Shown here: piece by piece, positions 33,985 to 42,194 of the stretch
How positions within the stretch are numbered: position 1 is the first letter of the stretch
Layout of the letters: each line of letters opens with the position of its first letter
Notes under the pieces: model-generated
Database searches by the model: none
What the model was told of the DNA's origin: nothing
What the model saw: only the letters and a program-made list of their open reading frames with translations
Program-made: the position numbers and the translations under genes
NCBI GenBank assembly: GCA_947591155.1
Contig: CANQDA010000021.1
Coordinates: forward strand, 1 to 64,000
Direction of reading: 5' to 3'
Origin: an uncultured Lachnospiraceae bacterium
GTDB taxonomy: Bacteria; Bacillota; Clostridia; Lachnospirales; Lachnospiraceae
Length of the DNA: 64,000 nt

Positions 33985-34971
33985 TTGAGAAATTATATTG
34001 TCAAGCGTATCCTGTTCTCCATCTTTATCCTTTTCTTTGTCACACTGATCATCTACACGCTGATCCGCTGCCTGCCGACGAGCTATGTCGAGACGATGGC
34101 GATCCAGCTTTCGTCCAAGCCGGGCTCCAAATCCTACACGGAGTGGCTGGAGCAGCTCAACGCGTCGTACGGTCTGGACCGGCCGATCCTGGTCGGATAT
34201 GTCAGCTGGCTGAAGGATTTCGCGCAGGGCAATTTCGGCGACAGCTGGCGCTTTACCGTTCCGGTCATACAGGAATTTAAGAGCGTGATCGGCGTTTCGT
34301 TCGTCATGGGCGCGATCTCCCTGATCCTGGAGCTGGTCATCGCGATCCCGCTCGGGATCGTCGCGGCGACGAAGCAGTATTCCAAATCGGACTATATCAT
34401 TTCCGCCAGCGCTCTGGTGGGTATCTCGCTTCCGACGTTTTTCTTCGCGACGATCCTGAAGCTCGTCTTCTCCGTGAAGCTCGGGTGGTTCGACACGCAC
34501 GGGATCGTAGGGCGAAATTACGCGCAGCTCGACGCGATGGGGCAGTTTCTGGATAAATGCAGTCATCTGGTCCTGCCGATTGTCACGCTGACGATCGTAT
34601 CGGTCGGCTCGCTGATGCGTTACACGAGGACAAATATGCTCGAGGTGCTGAACGCGGACTATATCCGCACGGCGCGCGCCAAGGGCTTGAGCGAGGGTAA
34701 GGTCATCTATCGCCACGCGTTTCGGAACACGCTGATCCCGCTGGTGACGATCGTCGGCGGTTCCCTTCCGGGACTGTTCTCCGGCGCCCTGATCACGGAG
34801 ACGCTGTTTTCCATTCCAGGGATCGGCTTCGTATCCTATCAGGCGATGGTGGCCGGCGATATTCCGTTTACGATGTTTTATCTGAGTTTTATCGCGGTCC
34901 TGACCCTGGCGGGGAACCTGATCTCGGATATCTTATACGCCGTGGTGGACCCGCGCGTGCGCATCGCTTAG
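33985..34971 (+). CDS. oppB: oligopeptide ABC transporter permease OppB
   Basis: A 328-residue permease with six membrane helices and the EAA coupling loop (IRTARAKGLSEGKVIYRHAFRNTLIPLVT near 227-255). The start is a TTG at 33985, preceded by AAGGAGGG at 7 bases and giving the standard OppB opening LRNYIVKRILFSIFILFFVT. It forms the translocation channel with OppC. The following gene starts 15 bp downstream. Confidence 0.93.
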   Translation: MRNYIVKRILFSIFILFFVTLIIYTLIRCLPTSYVETMAIQLSSKPGSKSYTEWLEQLNASYGLDRPILVGYVSWLKDFAQGNFGDSWRFTVPVIQEFKSVIGVSFVMGAISLILELVIAIPLGIVAATKQYSKSDYIISASALVGISLPTFFFATILKLVFSVKLGWFDTHGIVGRNYAQLDAMGQFLDKCSHLVLPIVTLTIVSVGSLMRYTRTNMLEVLNADYIRTARAKGLSEGKVIYRHAFRNTLIPLVTIVGGSLPGLFSGALITETLFSIPGIGFVSYQAMVAGDIPFTMFYLSFIAVLTLAGNLISDILYAVVDPRVRIA

Positions 34972-34986
34972 GAAGGAGGGAAGCTC

Positions 34987-36531
34987 ATGTCTGAAGAACA
35001 GAAACAGAACAATCAAACAGAAGAACAGTATTCCCTCAACGACGACCGCCGCGTGAAGGTGCTGTCGCCGGGCGCGCTCGTCGTAAAGCGTTTCTTCCGA
35101 AACCGACTGGCAGTGCTCGGACTTATCATGCTGATCGTCATGTTCGCATTTTCTTTTATCGGCGGCATCGTCACGCCGTACGGGCAGGCGGAGCAGTTCT
35201 ACACGACGACCTATCTTGACAAGGAGTATGTGGGCGTCGCGCGCAACGACGACCTGCGCTACGCGGTGGCGGACGGGCAGGAGTTCGGGACGATCCTTCA
35301 GGCGCAGTTCCTGCTGGCCTACGGAAAGGGAGAGGACTCCTTTGACTGGAAGGGCGACAGCTACAAGGTGACCGAGGAGGGTCCAGATCTCTATTCGATC
35401 AGCCTGGAGGACGGCACGATGCTCGCGATCGCATACAAGGATATCGTGAACGCGGAGGACGGCATGGAGGAGCCCTCGTTTGAGGTAAAGTACGGGGCGC
35501 TGAAAGCCTATGTGAACGGGGAGGACGCCTTTGAGGCGGACGGCGAGGACTACTCGGTGGACGAGGACGGCAATATCTCTCAGGGAGATACGGTCGTCGG
35601 CTATATCAGCCGTTTTGTCGTGGCCCCGAAGGAGAACGGCGTCACGATCACGCGAGATTTCAAGGAGCGTCTGGAGGAGGCTCTGGCGACGGACACGAAG
35701 GAGTTTGTCTATACGGATGAGGATGGTCAGGAGAGTACTTACACGATCAGCTACGACGCGAGCGCCGAGGTGTGGTCCGTCCAGCAGGAAACGGCGACCT
35801 ATGTCTACGATACCTACGCGAGACCTTCGCTCAAACATCCGCTCGGGACGGACAACAACGGTATGGATATGCTGGTGCGTCTGATGTACGGCGGCCGCGT
35901 GTCCCTCGTGATCGGCTTTATCGTCGTGGCGATCGAGACGGTCATCGGCGTGATCTTAGGCGGTATTTCCGGTTACTTCGGCAAATGGGTCGACAATCTG
36001 ATCATGCGTATCGTCGATATTTTCTACTGCATCCCGTCGATGCCGATCATCATCATCCTGGGCGCGGCGATGGATAATCTGCGCGTGGATCCGCAGATCC
36101 GTATGCTGTACCTGATGCTGATCCTGGGATTCCTGGGCTGGCCCGGGATCGCGCGCCTGGTGCGCGGTCAGATCCTGTCGCTTCGCGAGCAGGAGTTTAT
36201 GACGGCCACCGAGGCCTGCGGTATCCGGGTGTCCCGCCGGATCTTCCGGCATCTGATCCCGAACGTGATCCCGCAGCTGATCGTGACCTGTACGATGGGG
36301 CTCGGTTCCACGATCATCACGGAGGCGACGCTGTCGTTCCTCGGACTGGGAGTCAAATTCCCGTTCGCGTCGTGGGGCAATATCATATCGGACGTCAACA
36401 ATTCTTATGTTATGACAACATTCTGGTACGTGTGGATCCCGGCCGGTATCTGCCTGCTGATCACGGTACTCGGATTCAACTTCGTGGGCGACGGTCTGCG
36501 CGACGCGTTTGACCCGAAGATGAAACGGTAG
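34987..36531 (+). CDS. oppC: oligopeptide ABC transporter permease OppC with large extracellular insert
   Basis: A 514-residue permease, about 200 residues longer than normal OppC. The N-terminal OppC_N helix (about 38-60) is followed by roughly 215 residues of acidic, beta-rich sequence (from TPYGQAEQFYTTTYLDKEY to TATYVYDTYARPSLKHPLGT), then the five-helix permease core with the EAA loop (FMTATEACGIRVSRRIFRHLIPN near 400). The insert replaces the short first extracellular loop. It might dock the unusually long binding protein or bind substrate itself. No frameshift or fusion scar is seen. Confidence 0.92.
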   Translation: MSEEQKQNNQTEEQYSLNDDRRVKVLSPGALVVKRFFRNRLAVLGLIMLIVMFAFSFIGGIVTPYGQAEQFYTTTYLDKEYVGVARNDDLRYAVADGQEFGTILQAQFLLAYGKGEDSFDWKGDSYKVTEEGPDLYSISLEDGTMLAIAYKDIVNAEDGMEEPSFEVKYGALKAYVNGEDAFEADGEDYSVDEDGNISQGDTVVGYISRFVVAPKENGVTITRDFKERLEEALATDTKEFVYTDEDGQESTYTISYDASAEVWSVQQETATYVYDTYARPSLKHPLGTDNNGMDMLVRLMYGGRVSLVIGFIVVAIETVIGVILGGISGYFGKWVDNLIMRIVDIFYCIPSMPIIIILGAAMDNLRVDPQIRMLYLMLILGFLGWPGIARLVRGQILSLREQEFMTATEACGIRVSRRIFRHLIPNVIPQLIVTCTMGLGSTIITEATLSFLGLGVKFPFASWGNIISDVNNSYVMTTFWYVWIPAGICLLITVLGFNFVGDGLRDAFDPKMKR

Positions 36532-36547
36532 AGAGGAGGAGCGTGAA

Positions 36548-37813
36548 ATGGCAAAAAAGAAAGCGGAAGGCTACCTCTCAGGAAGAGAGTCCCGGAGGAT
36601 CTCCAGGGCGAACCGCAAGGTCACGAACGAACTGGAAAAGAAGCGCAAGCGCAAGAAAGTACCAGAGAGCGAGTATCTGACAAAGATGCACGATCCGGAC
36701 AACGCGGTGGAGTTTGACAATCTGCACACCTATTTCTTCACGGACGCGGGCACGGTCAAGAGCGTGGACGGAGTGAGCTTTGAGGTGCCGATCGGCAAGA
36801 CGGTCGGCGTGGTGGGCGAGTCCGGCTGCGGAAAGTCCGTGACCAGCCTGTCCCTGATGCAGCTGCTGCAGCGTCCGCAGGGTCAGGTCGTGGAGGGCGA
36901 GATCCGTCTGAACCTGGGCGACAAAGCCGTGGACGTGGCGAAGATGCCCTACGAGGCGGTGCAGCATCTGAGAGGAAACTTTGTATCGATGATCTTTCAG
37001 GAGCCGATGACCTCCCTGAATCCGGTGTTCCGCATCGGGGATCAGATCAACGAGGTGATCGAGCTGCACGACGGCGAGGGCAAGAGCAAGGAAGACGTAA
37101 AGAAACGCACGATCGAGCTTCTGGAGATGGTCGGCATCGCGAACAGCGAGGGCGTCTATCGGATGTTCCCGCACGAGCTCTCGGGCGGTATGCGTCAGCG
37201 CGTCTGCATCGCGATGGCGCTCGCGTGCAACCCGAAGGTGATCATCGCGGATGAGCCGACGACGGCGCTGGACGTGACGATACAGGCGCAGGTGCTCGAC
37301 CTGCTGCGCAGCCTGAAGGACAAGATCAATTCCTCGATCATGTTCATCACGCACGATCTGGGCGTGATCGCGGAGATGGCCGACTACGTGGTGGTCATGT
37401 ACGCGGGACGCATCGTGGAGAAAGGTACGGCGGAGGATATTTTCTATCACCCGGCGCATCCGTACACGATCGGGCTGATGGCGTCGAAGCCGGTGGTCGG
37501 CAGGCAGGTGGACAAGCTGTACTCGATCCCCGGCAAGGTGCCGAATCCGGTCAACATGCCGGACTACTGTTATTTCAAGGATCGCTGCGAGATGTGTGTG
37601 GAGAAGTGCGGCGGCGAGTACCCGTGCGAGGTAAGTCTCTCCCCGACGCACAAGGTGTCCTGTTATCGCTATTATGACGGGCAGATGCCGGAGGATGTCA
37701 ATCCGGCGGCAGCCGGAGAAAAAGCGGAGAATGGAGATCCGGCTGAAGGTCAAAAGCCGGGTGATTTATCGACGGCGGCGGACAAAGATCAGGAAGGAGG
37801 GGACGTATCATGA
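36548..37813 (+). CDS. oppD: oligopeptide ABC transporter ATPase OppD
   Basis: A 421-residue ABC ATPase. After a basic 50-residue N-terminal extension (RRISRANRKVTNELEKKRKRKKV) come Walker A GESGCGKS near 95, signature LSGGMRQR near 215, Walker B VIIADEPTTALD near 235, and the oligopeptide-type C-terminal domain with a Cys cluster (CYFKDRCEMCVEKC near 340) that can bind an iron-sulfur cluster. A disordered acidic tail ends the protein. It overlaps oppF by four bases. Confidence 0.95.
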   Translation: MAKKKAEGYLSGRESRRISRANRKVTNELEKKRKRKKVPESEYLTKMHDPDNAVEFDNLHTYFFTDAGTVKSVDGVSFEVPIGKTVGVVGESGCGKSVTSLSLMQLLQRPQGQVVEGEIRLNLGDKAVDVAKMPYEAVQHLRGNFVSMIFQEPMTSLNPVFRIGDQINEVIELHDGEGKSKEDVKKRTIELLEMVGIANSEGVYRMFPHELSGGMRQRVCIAMALACNPKVIIADEPTTALDVTIQAQVLDLLRSLKDKINSSIMFITHDLGVIAEMADYVVVMYAGRIVEKGTAEDIFYHPAHPYTIGLMASKPVVGRQVDKLYSIPGKVPNPVNMPDYCYFKDRCEMCVEKCGGEYPCEVSLSPTHKVSCYRYYDGQMPEDVNPAAAGEKAENGDPAEGQKPGDLSTAADKDQEGGDVS

Positions 37814-38868
37814 GCAAGCAAAGTGGTTCGGCAGGCGGAAAGATTTCTGCGTCTGATACGAAAGGCAGGGGCGAATATACGCCCGTGACCTATGACCCTC
37901 AGTACATTCTGATGGTGAATGAACTGAAGAAATATTTTCCGATCAAAGGCGGCATGATGTCCCGCACGGTCGGACAGGTGAAGGCGGTGGACGGCGTCAC
38001 CTTCAATCTGAAGCGCGGCACGACGATGGGGCTTGTGGGCGAGTCCGGCTGCGGCAAGACGACGACGGGACGGACGATCCTGCGCTTATCCGGGGAGAAG
38101 ACCGGCGGTCAGGTGCTCTTTAACGGCAAGGAAGTGTACGAGCTGTCCAACAAGGAGATGCGTTCCATGCGCACGAAGATGCAGATCATCTTCCAGGATC
38201 CGTTTTCGAGTCTTTCCCCGCGTCTCCCGGTCGGCGAGATCATCGGAGAGGCGGTGCGCGAGCACAATCTGGTGCCGAAGGCGGAGTTCAACGATTACAT
38301 TGATAAGGTGATGGACAACTGCGGTCTGCAGCCCTTCCACAAGGAGCGCTACCCGCACGAGTTCTCCGGCGGCCAGAGACAGCGCATCTGCATCGCGCGC
38401 GCACTGGCGCTCAACCCGGAGTTCGTGGTCTGCGACGAGCCGGTGTCGGCGCTCGACGTCTCGATCCAGGCGCAGATCATAAACCTTTTGAAAGAGCTGC
38501 AGGAGCAGTACAAGCTGACCTACCTGTTCATCTCGCACGACCTGTCGGTCGTGGAGCATATCTCCGACACGGTGGGCGTCATGTACCTCGGCAATCTTGT
38601 GGAGTACGGAAAGACGGAGGACATCTTCCGGAATCCGCTGCATCCGTACACGAAAGCGCTGTTCTCGGCGATCCCGGTTCCCGATCCGAACGCGAAGATG
38701 AACCGTATCGTGCTCGAGGGCTCGATCCCGTCCCCGGCGAATCCGCCGACAGGCTGCAAGTTCCACACCCGCTGCGCGAACTGCACACAGCGCTGCAAGG
38801 AGGAGGCTCCGATGCAGCGCGAGGTGGAGCCGGGGCACTACGTGGTCTGCCATCTGTACGATAAATGA
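37810..38868 (+). CDS. oppF: oligopeptide ABC transporter ATPase OppF
   Basis: A 352-residue ABC ATPase with Walker [13 protein letters not shown] near 77, signature [15 protein letters not shown] near 182, Walker [13 protein letters not shown] and the C-terminal oligopeptide domain with four Cys ([17 protein letters not shown] near 316). Its start overlaps the oppD stop (ATGA), so the two ATPases are translated together and should form the heterodimeric motor. It is the last gene of the operon. Confidence 0.95.
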   Translation: MSKQSGSAGGKISASDTKGRGEYTPVTYDPQYILMVNELKKYFPIKGGMMSRTVGQVKAVDGVTFNLKRGTTMGLVGESGCGKTTTGRTILRLSGEKTGGQVLFNGKEVYELSNKEMRSMRTKMQIIFQDPFSSLSPRLPVGEIIGEAVREHNLVPKAEFNDYIDKVMDNCGLQPFHKERYPHEFSGGQRQRICIARALALNPEFVVCDEPVSALDVSIQAQIINLLKELQEQYKLTYLFISHDLSVVEHISDTVGVMYLGNLVEYGKTEDIFRNPLHPYTKALFSAIPVPDPNAKMNRIVLEGSIPSPANPPTGCKFHTRCANCTQRCKEEAPMQREVEPGHYVVCHLYDK

Positions 38869-38970
38869 GAACACCCGGACTGCATGAAAGATGGAGGATC
38901 TGTGAGGCGGCAGTGATGGAAAAAGAAAGGCAGATTGGATGAAGGCTGGAAGGTCTGTGAGGTGGCTGCG

Positions 38971-39327
38971 ATGAGAAAAGCGAGAGGAAATGGGGATTCG
39001 GGGGCAAAGCTGAGAAGAGAATCCGTAGAGGACGACGGACGCACGATCGCGGATATGAGTGCGGTCGAGAGCCCGAATCTTTTCCGAATCCGAAGACCGG
39101 GATCCGCGCAGAACTCTTTTTCGGAACAGGGACAGCCAAAGCGTCAGACCCCGGAGGAGGCGGCCGGGACGAAGGAGGAGCGCCCGTGGGAGCAGCCGGA
39201 GCTGATGACCCCGCAGGAGCGGCGGATGTATGTGCTCGGCGCGCTGAAGGCCGCGCTGCTCATCGGACTGGCGTTCATCGTGGGACTCGGTCTAGTGATC
39301 CTGTTCCTGTTTCGGATCTGGACGTAA
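38971..39327 (+). CDS. small membrane protein of unknown function
   Basis: A 118-residue protein with a long charged cytoplasmic part (including PEEAAGTKEERPWEQPELMT) and one C-terminal membrane helix (about 92-114, AALLIGLAFIVGLGLVILFLF). The ATG at 38971 follows GAGGTGG. No family is recognised. It may be read from the opp transcript, 100 bp after oppF, and ends before a hairpin at 39361. Confidence 0.55.
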   Translation: MRKARGNGDSGAKLRRESVEDDGRTIADMSAVESPNLFRIRRPGSAQNSFSEQGQPKRQTPEEAAGTKEERPWEQPELMTPQERRMYVLGALKAALLIGLAFIVGLGLVILFLFRIWT

Positions 39328-39360
39328 AAGGCCGCTGTCCAAATAAAAGTAGAATTCAGA

Positions 39361-39410
39361 AAAAGCCCGTGCTATAATGTTGTGTAAGGCAGCAGGAAGC
39401 ACGGACTTTT
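39361..39410. terminator. hairpin, possible terminator
   Basis: AAAAGCCCGTGCT (39361-39373) pairs with AGCACGGACTTTT (39398-39410), one mismatch, ending in TTTTGC. Confidence 0.55.
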
Positions 39411-39437
39411 GCTGTGAAATGAAAGGGAAAACATGGC

Positions 39438-39466
39438 TTGCACAGGAGGGGCAAATCAATTATACT
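39438..39466 (+). promoter_or_regulatory. promoter of the mntA-hepT pair
   Basis: TTGCAC (39438-39443) and TATACT (39461-39466), spaced 17 bp, 59 bp before the mntA start. Confidence 0.6.
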
Positions 39467-39524
39467 GAGTACGTGATAGAACTCAGAGTAGCAATTCAGG
39501 TTTGATCGGGCGTGGAGTTGTGTG

Positions 39525-39809
39525 ATGGAAGTAGAGGAAGTTCTTGAGGAGATCAAAAAAATATGTGCGCGGTACTCTGTGCGGAAGGCCTATCTGTATG
39601 GTTCGCGGGCCAAGGAAACCTGTCTGGAGCGCAGTGATATTGATATCGCCGTGAGCGGAGCGTTGGACTTTGAAGCAATGTCCCGACAGGTGGATGAGAT
39701 TCCCACTCTGTTTATTGTAGACCTGTTGAATCTTGATACCTGCAGGAATCAGAATTTGCTGGAGGATATTCGTCTGTATGGAAGAAAAATATTTGAATCG
39801 TTTTCGTAG
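39525..39809 (+). CDS. mntA: MntA-type antitoxin adenylyltransferase
   Basis: A 94-residue minimal nucleotidyltransferase. The canonical GSX10DXD motif is present (YGSRAKETCLERSDIDIAV near 26-44). In the type VII HepT/MntA system this enzyme transfers AMP onto a Tyr of the HEPN toxin and blocks its RNase activity. Start is ATG at 39525, or the GTG one codon before it; GGAG lies upstream. The 3' end overlaps hepT by 32 bases. Assignment rests on motif, size and gene pairing. Confidence 0.85.
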   Translation: MEVEEVLEEIKKICARYSVRKAYLYGSRAKETCLERSDIDIAVSGALDFEAMSRQVDEIPTLFIVDLLNLDTCRNQNLLEDIRLYGRKIFESFS

Positions 39810-40191
39810 TTTTCAAAAATCACTTACTGCTCTTTCGGAGGCCAGAAAGAGAGACCTCACGGATTCTTTTGTTCTGAGTGGGACCGGAGCGAAGTTTGGC
39901 ATTACGTTTGAACTTGCATGGAAGGTGATGAAGGACATTCTGGTGCAGCGCTATGGAATCACGAATTTCGTGGCGGGTTCGCCGAAGGAGGTTCTGCGCC
40001 AGGCATTTAAAGCGGAACTGATCGATGACCAGAAGTGGATGGAGATGCTGCGCGTCCGCAACGAACTGGCGCACGACTACGACGAGAGCGTGATCCGCGA
40101 GCACTGTGGGACGATCGTTGGGAAATATATTGATCTGTTTTGTGCGTTTGAGCAGAAAGTGTCGGCGTTGGTCGCGCAGGATTCTGCGTGA
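39778..40191 (+). CDS. hepT: HepT-type HEPN RNase toxin
   Basis: A 137-residue helical protein related to HI0074-type nucleotidyltransferase partner proteins. It has the exact HEPN RNase motif R-X4-H-X-Y (RNELAHDYDE near 96-105), in which the Tyr is the known AMPylation site in studied HepT proteins. The ATG at 39778 follows GGAGG by 12 bases within mntA. The full motif contrasts with the HEPN protein at 23063, which has a broken one. A bidirectional terminator follows. Confidence 0.85.
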   Translation: MEEKYLNRFRSFQKSLTALSEARKRDLTDSFVLSGTGAKFGITFELAWKVMKDILVQRYGITNFVAGSPKEVLRQAFKAELIDDQKWMEMLRVRNELAHDYDESVIREHCGTIVGKYIDLFCAFEQKVSALVAQDSA

Positions 40192-40211
40192 ATGAAATAC
40201 GCCTGAATAAA

Positions 40212-40247
40212 ATACCCGGAAAGGCTTTGTATTGTCTTTCCGGGTAT
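40212..40247. terminator. bidirectional terminator
   Basis: ATACCCGGAAAG and CTTTCCGGGTAT form a perfect 12-bp stem with a 12-base loop between convergent hepT and ilvE. Confidence 0.8.
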
Positions 40248-40299
40248 TTGTCTGCCCTGCGCTGCGCGGCGCAGGACGATATTTTGGGATTACAGAAGT

Positions 40300-41325
40300 C
40301 TATTTGATGACCTTGATCCAGCCCTTCGGCGCCTCGATACGGCCCATCTGAATGCCGGTCAGGGTGTCGTACAGCTTCTTCGTGGTCGGTCCCATCTCAG
40401 TCATGCCGCTCGGGAAGCAGATCTCCCTGCCGTGATCCACGACCTTGCCGACCGGGGAGATGACGGCGGCGGTACCGCACAGGCCGCACTCCGCGAAATC
40501 CTTGACTTCGTCAAAGAAGACCTCGCGCTCCTCGACCTCAAGGCCGAGATATTCCTTCGCCACGACGAGCAGCGAACGGCGGGTGATGGACGGCAAGATG
40601 CTGTTCGACTTCGGCGTCACGACCTTGTTGTCCTTTGTCACGAAGAGGAAGTTCGCGCCGCCGGTCTCCTCGACCTTCGTGCGTGTGGCCGCGTCGAGGT
40701 ACATGTTCTCATCGTAGCCCTGACGGTGCGCGTCCATGATCGCGTAGAGGCTCATCGCGTAGTTCAGACCTGCCTTGATGTGGCCGGTGCCGTGCGGCGC
40801 CGCGCGGTCGTAGTCGCAGACGCGAATCGTCAGCGGCTTCACGCCGCCCTTGAAGTACGGGCCGACCGGAGTCGTGAACACGCGGAACTGATATTCGCTG
40901 GACGGTTTCACGCCGATAACGGCGTCGCTGCCGAACATGTACGGGCGGACATAGAGTGTGGCGCCGGAGCCGTAGGGCGGTACATACGCTTCGTTGGCCG
41001 CGACCGTCTGGACGACCGCTTCCACAAACTTGTCCTGCGGATAGACCGGCATCTCCAGACGCTTGCAGGAGTTCTCCATGCGCTCTGCGTTGAGGTCCGG
41101 GCGGAAGGTCACGATGTGGCCGTCCTCGGTCGTGTATGCTTTCATGCCCTCGAAGCAGGTCTGCGCGTACTGGAGCACGCCCGCGCACTCGGTGATCGTC
41201 ACGGTCGCGTCGGAGATGAGGCCGCCCTCGTCCCACGCTCCGTCTTTATAGTTTGAGACAAATCTCTTGTCAGTCGGAACATAGCTGAAGCCGAGGTTTG
41301 CCCAGTCGATGTTTTTCTTTTCCAT
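40300..41325 (-). CDS. ilvE: branched-chain amino acid aminotransferase
   Basis: A 341-residue PLP enzyme of fold type IV that interconverts Leu, Ile and Val with their keto acids. Conserved motifs include YGSGATLYVRPYMFGSD near 118, the PLP-Lys region AGLNYAMSLYAIMDA near 185, and LDAATRTKVEETGGANFLFV near 210. The ATG at 41325 (MEKKNIDWANLG) has GGAAGGGG upstream; an upstream in-frame start at 41397 lies next to the promoter and is rejected. It has its own promoter at 41416-41444, with a short leader and no T-box visible. Confidence 0.94.
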   Translation of the reverse strand: MEKKNIDWANLGFSYVPTDKRFVSNYKDGAWDEGGLISDATVTITECAGVLQYAQTCFEGMKAYTTEDGHIVTFRPDLNAERMENSCKRLEMPVYPQDKFVEAVVQTVAANEAYVPPYGSGATLYVRPYMFGSDAVIGVKPSSEYQFRVFTTPVGPYFKGGVKPLTIRVCDYDRAAPHGTGHIKAGLNYAMSLYAIMDAHRQGYDENMYLDAATRTKVEETGGANFLFVTKDNKVVTPKSNSILPSITRRSLLVVAKEYLGLEVEEREVFFDEVKDFAECGLCGTAAVISPVGKVVDHGREICFPSGMTEMGPTTKKLYDTLTGIQMGRIEAPKGWIKVIK

Positions 41326-41415
41326 TGTGATTACCCCTTCCCTGATTAGAATGTAAATGTCGCGGCAGTCGGTGAAACGTCTCTTTGACAGCCGCATTTT
41401 AAAACGATTATCTGT

Positions 41416-41444
41416 AGTTTACGCCTGCTTTTTCACTGTGTCAA
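41416..41444 (-). promoter_or_regulatory. promoter of ilvE
   Basis: On the minus strand TTGACA (41439-41444) and TAAACT (41416-41421), 17 bp apart. Confidence 0.65.
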
Positions 41445-41526
41445 GTTAAATCGTTGCTGTACGGCTTACGCAAGTCGCGGAGCGGGTGAGTGTACCAGGA
41501 GAGCAGAGAAGCCAGAGGTGGTTTTC

Positions 41527-41555
41527 TTGACAATCGTTTTGACCGCACATATAAT
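41527..41555 (+). promoter_or_regulatory. promoter of the alkylguanine transferase gene
   Basis: TTGACA (41527-41532) and TATAAT (41550-41555), consensus hexamers 17 bp apart. It lies back to back with the ilvE promoter; the 170-bp leader before 41725 contains no other recognised feature. Confidence 0.75.
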
Positions 41556-41724
41556 GATAACGAAATCTGAAACGGCAGAGAAAGCTGCGGCGGGAAGGAC
41601 AGGATTGCTGCGCATGGAACAGGAAATCGGAAGGATCGCAGCAGAAAAATTCCGGTAGGAAGAATTTAAGACGGAGCAGGGGATGGAGAAGGAACCCCCT
41701 GAATTTGAACAGGAGAGAAATAAG

Positions 41725-42081
41725 ATGCAGTGGGAAGAATTTGAAGAGGAAAAACCAACGGTAAACAGCGGCAGTACCTTTGACGCGATCTACGACGTCG
41801 TGCGGCAGATTCCGCGCGGGAATGTGGCGACTTACGGGCAGATCGCGGGCCTTGTGGGGAACCGCAGGCTCTCCCGTGTCGTCGGCTATGCGCTGCACGT
41901 CAACCCGGATCCGGCTCACATTCCCTGTCATCGCGTGGTGAACCGTTTCGGTGAGGTGTCCCGCGCGTTCGCGTTCGGCGGAGAGAACCGGCAGATCACG
42001 CTTCTGGAGACGGAAGGCGTGGAATTCAAGGACGGACATGTTGATATGGAGCGGTTCCAGTGGAAGAAGTTTCGATTCTGA
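41725..42081 (+). CDS. methylated-DNA-protein cysteine methyltransferase, short form
   Basis: A 118-residue protein consisting only of the DNA-binding and active-site domain of O6-alkylguanine transferases (VVRQIPRGNVATYGQIAGLV, IPCHRVVNRFGEVS). The acceptor Cys68 is present in PCHRV, so it is a real suicide methyltransferase and not an alkyltransferase-like protein, where Trp replaces Cys. The N-terminal domain of Ada/Ogt types is missing. ATG 41725 follows GGAGAG; an upstream ATG at 41683 would add 14 charged residues. Confidence 0.88.
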   Translation: MQWEEFEEEKPTVNSGSTFDAIYDVVRQIPRGNVATYGQIAGLVGNRRLSRVVGYALHVNPDPAHIPCHRVVNRFGEVSRAFAFGGENRQITLLETEGVEFKDGHVDMERFQWKKFRF

Positions 42082-42194
42082 GCTTGACTTGCCCGATGGC
42101 TGATTAGTTCGGAGAAAGATGTACCGTTGGGGCATGATATATGCCGGAGACATAAAAATCATTTTACGGTTGGAATAAGGCGGAGGCGGTATTT

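Noticed and set aside
41326..41420. T-box or leucine leader before ilvE
   Set aside because: No T-box sequence, no specifier stem and only a short leader are visible.
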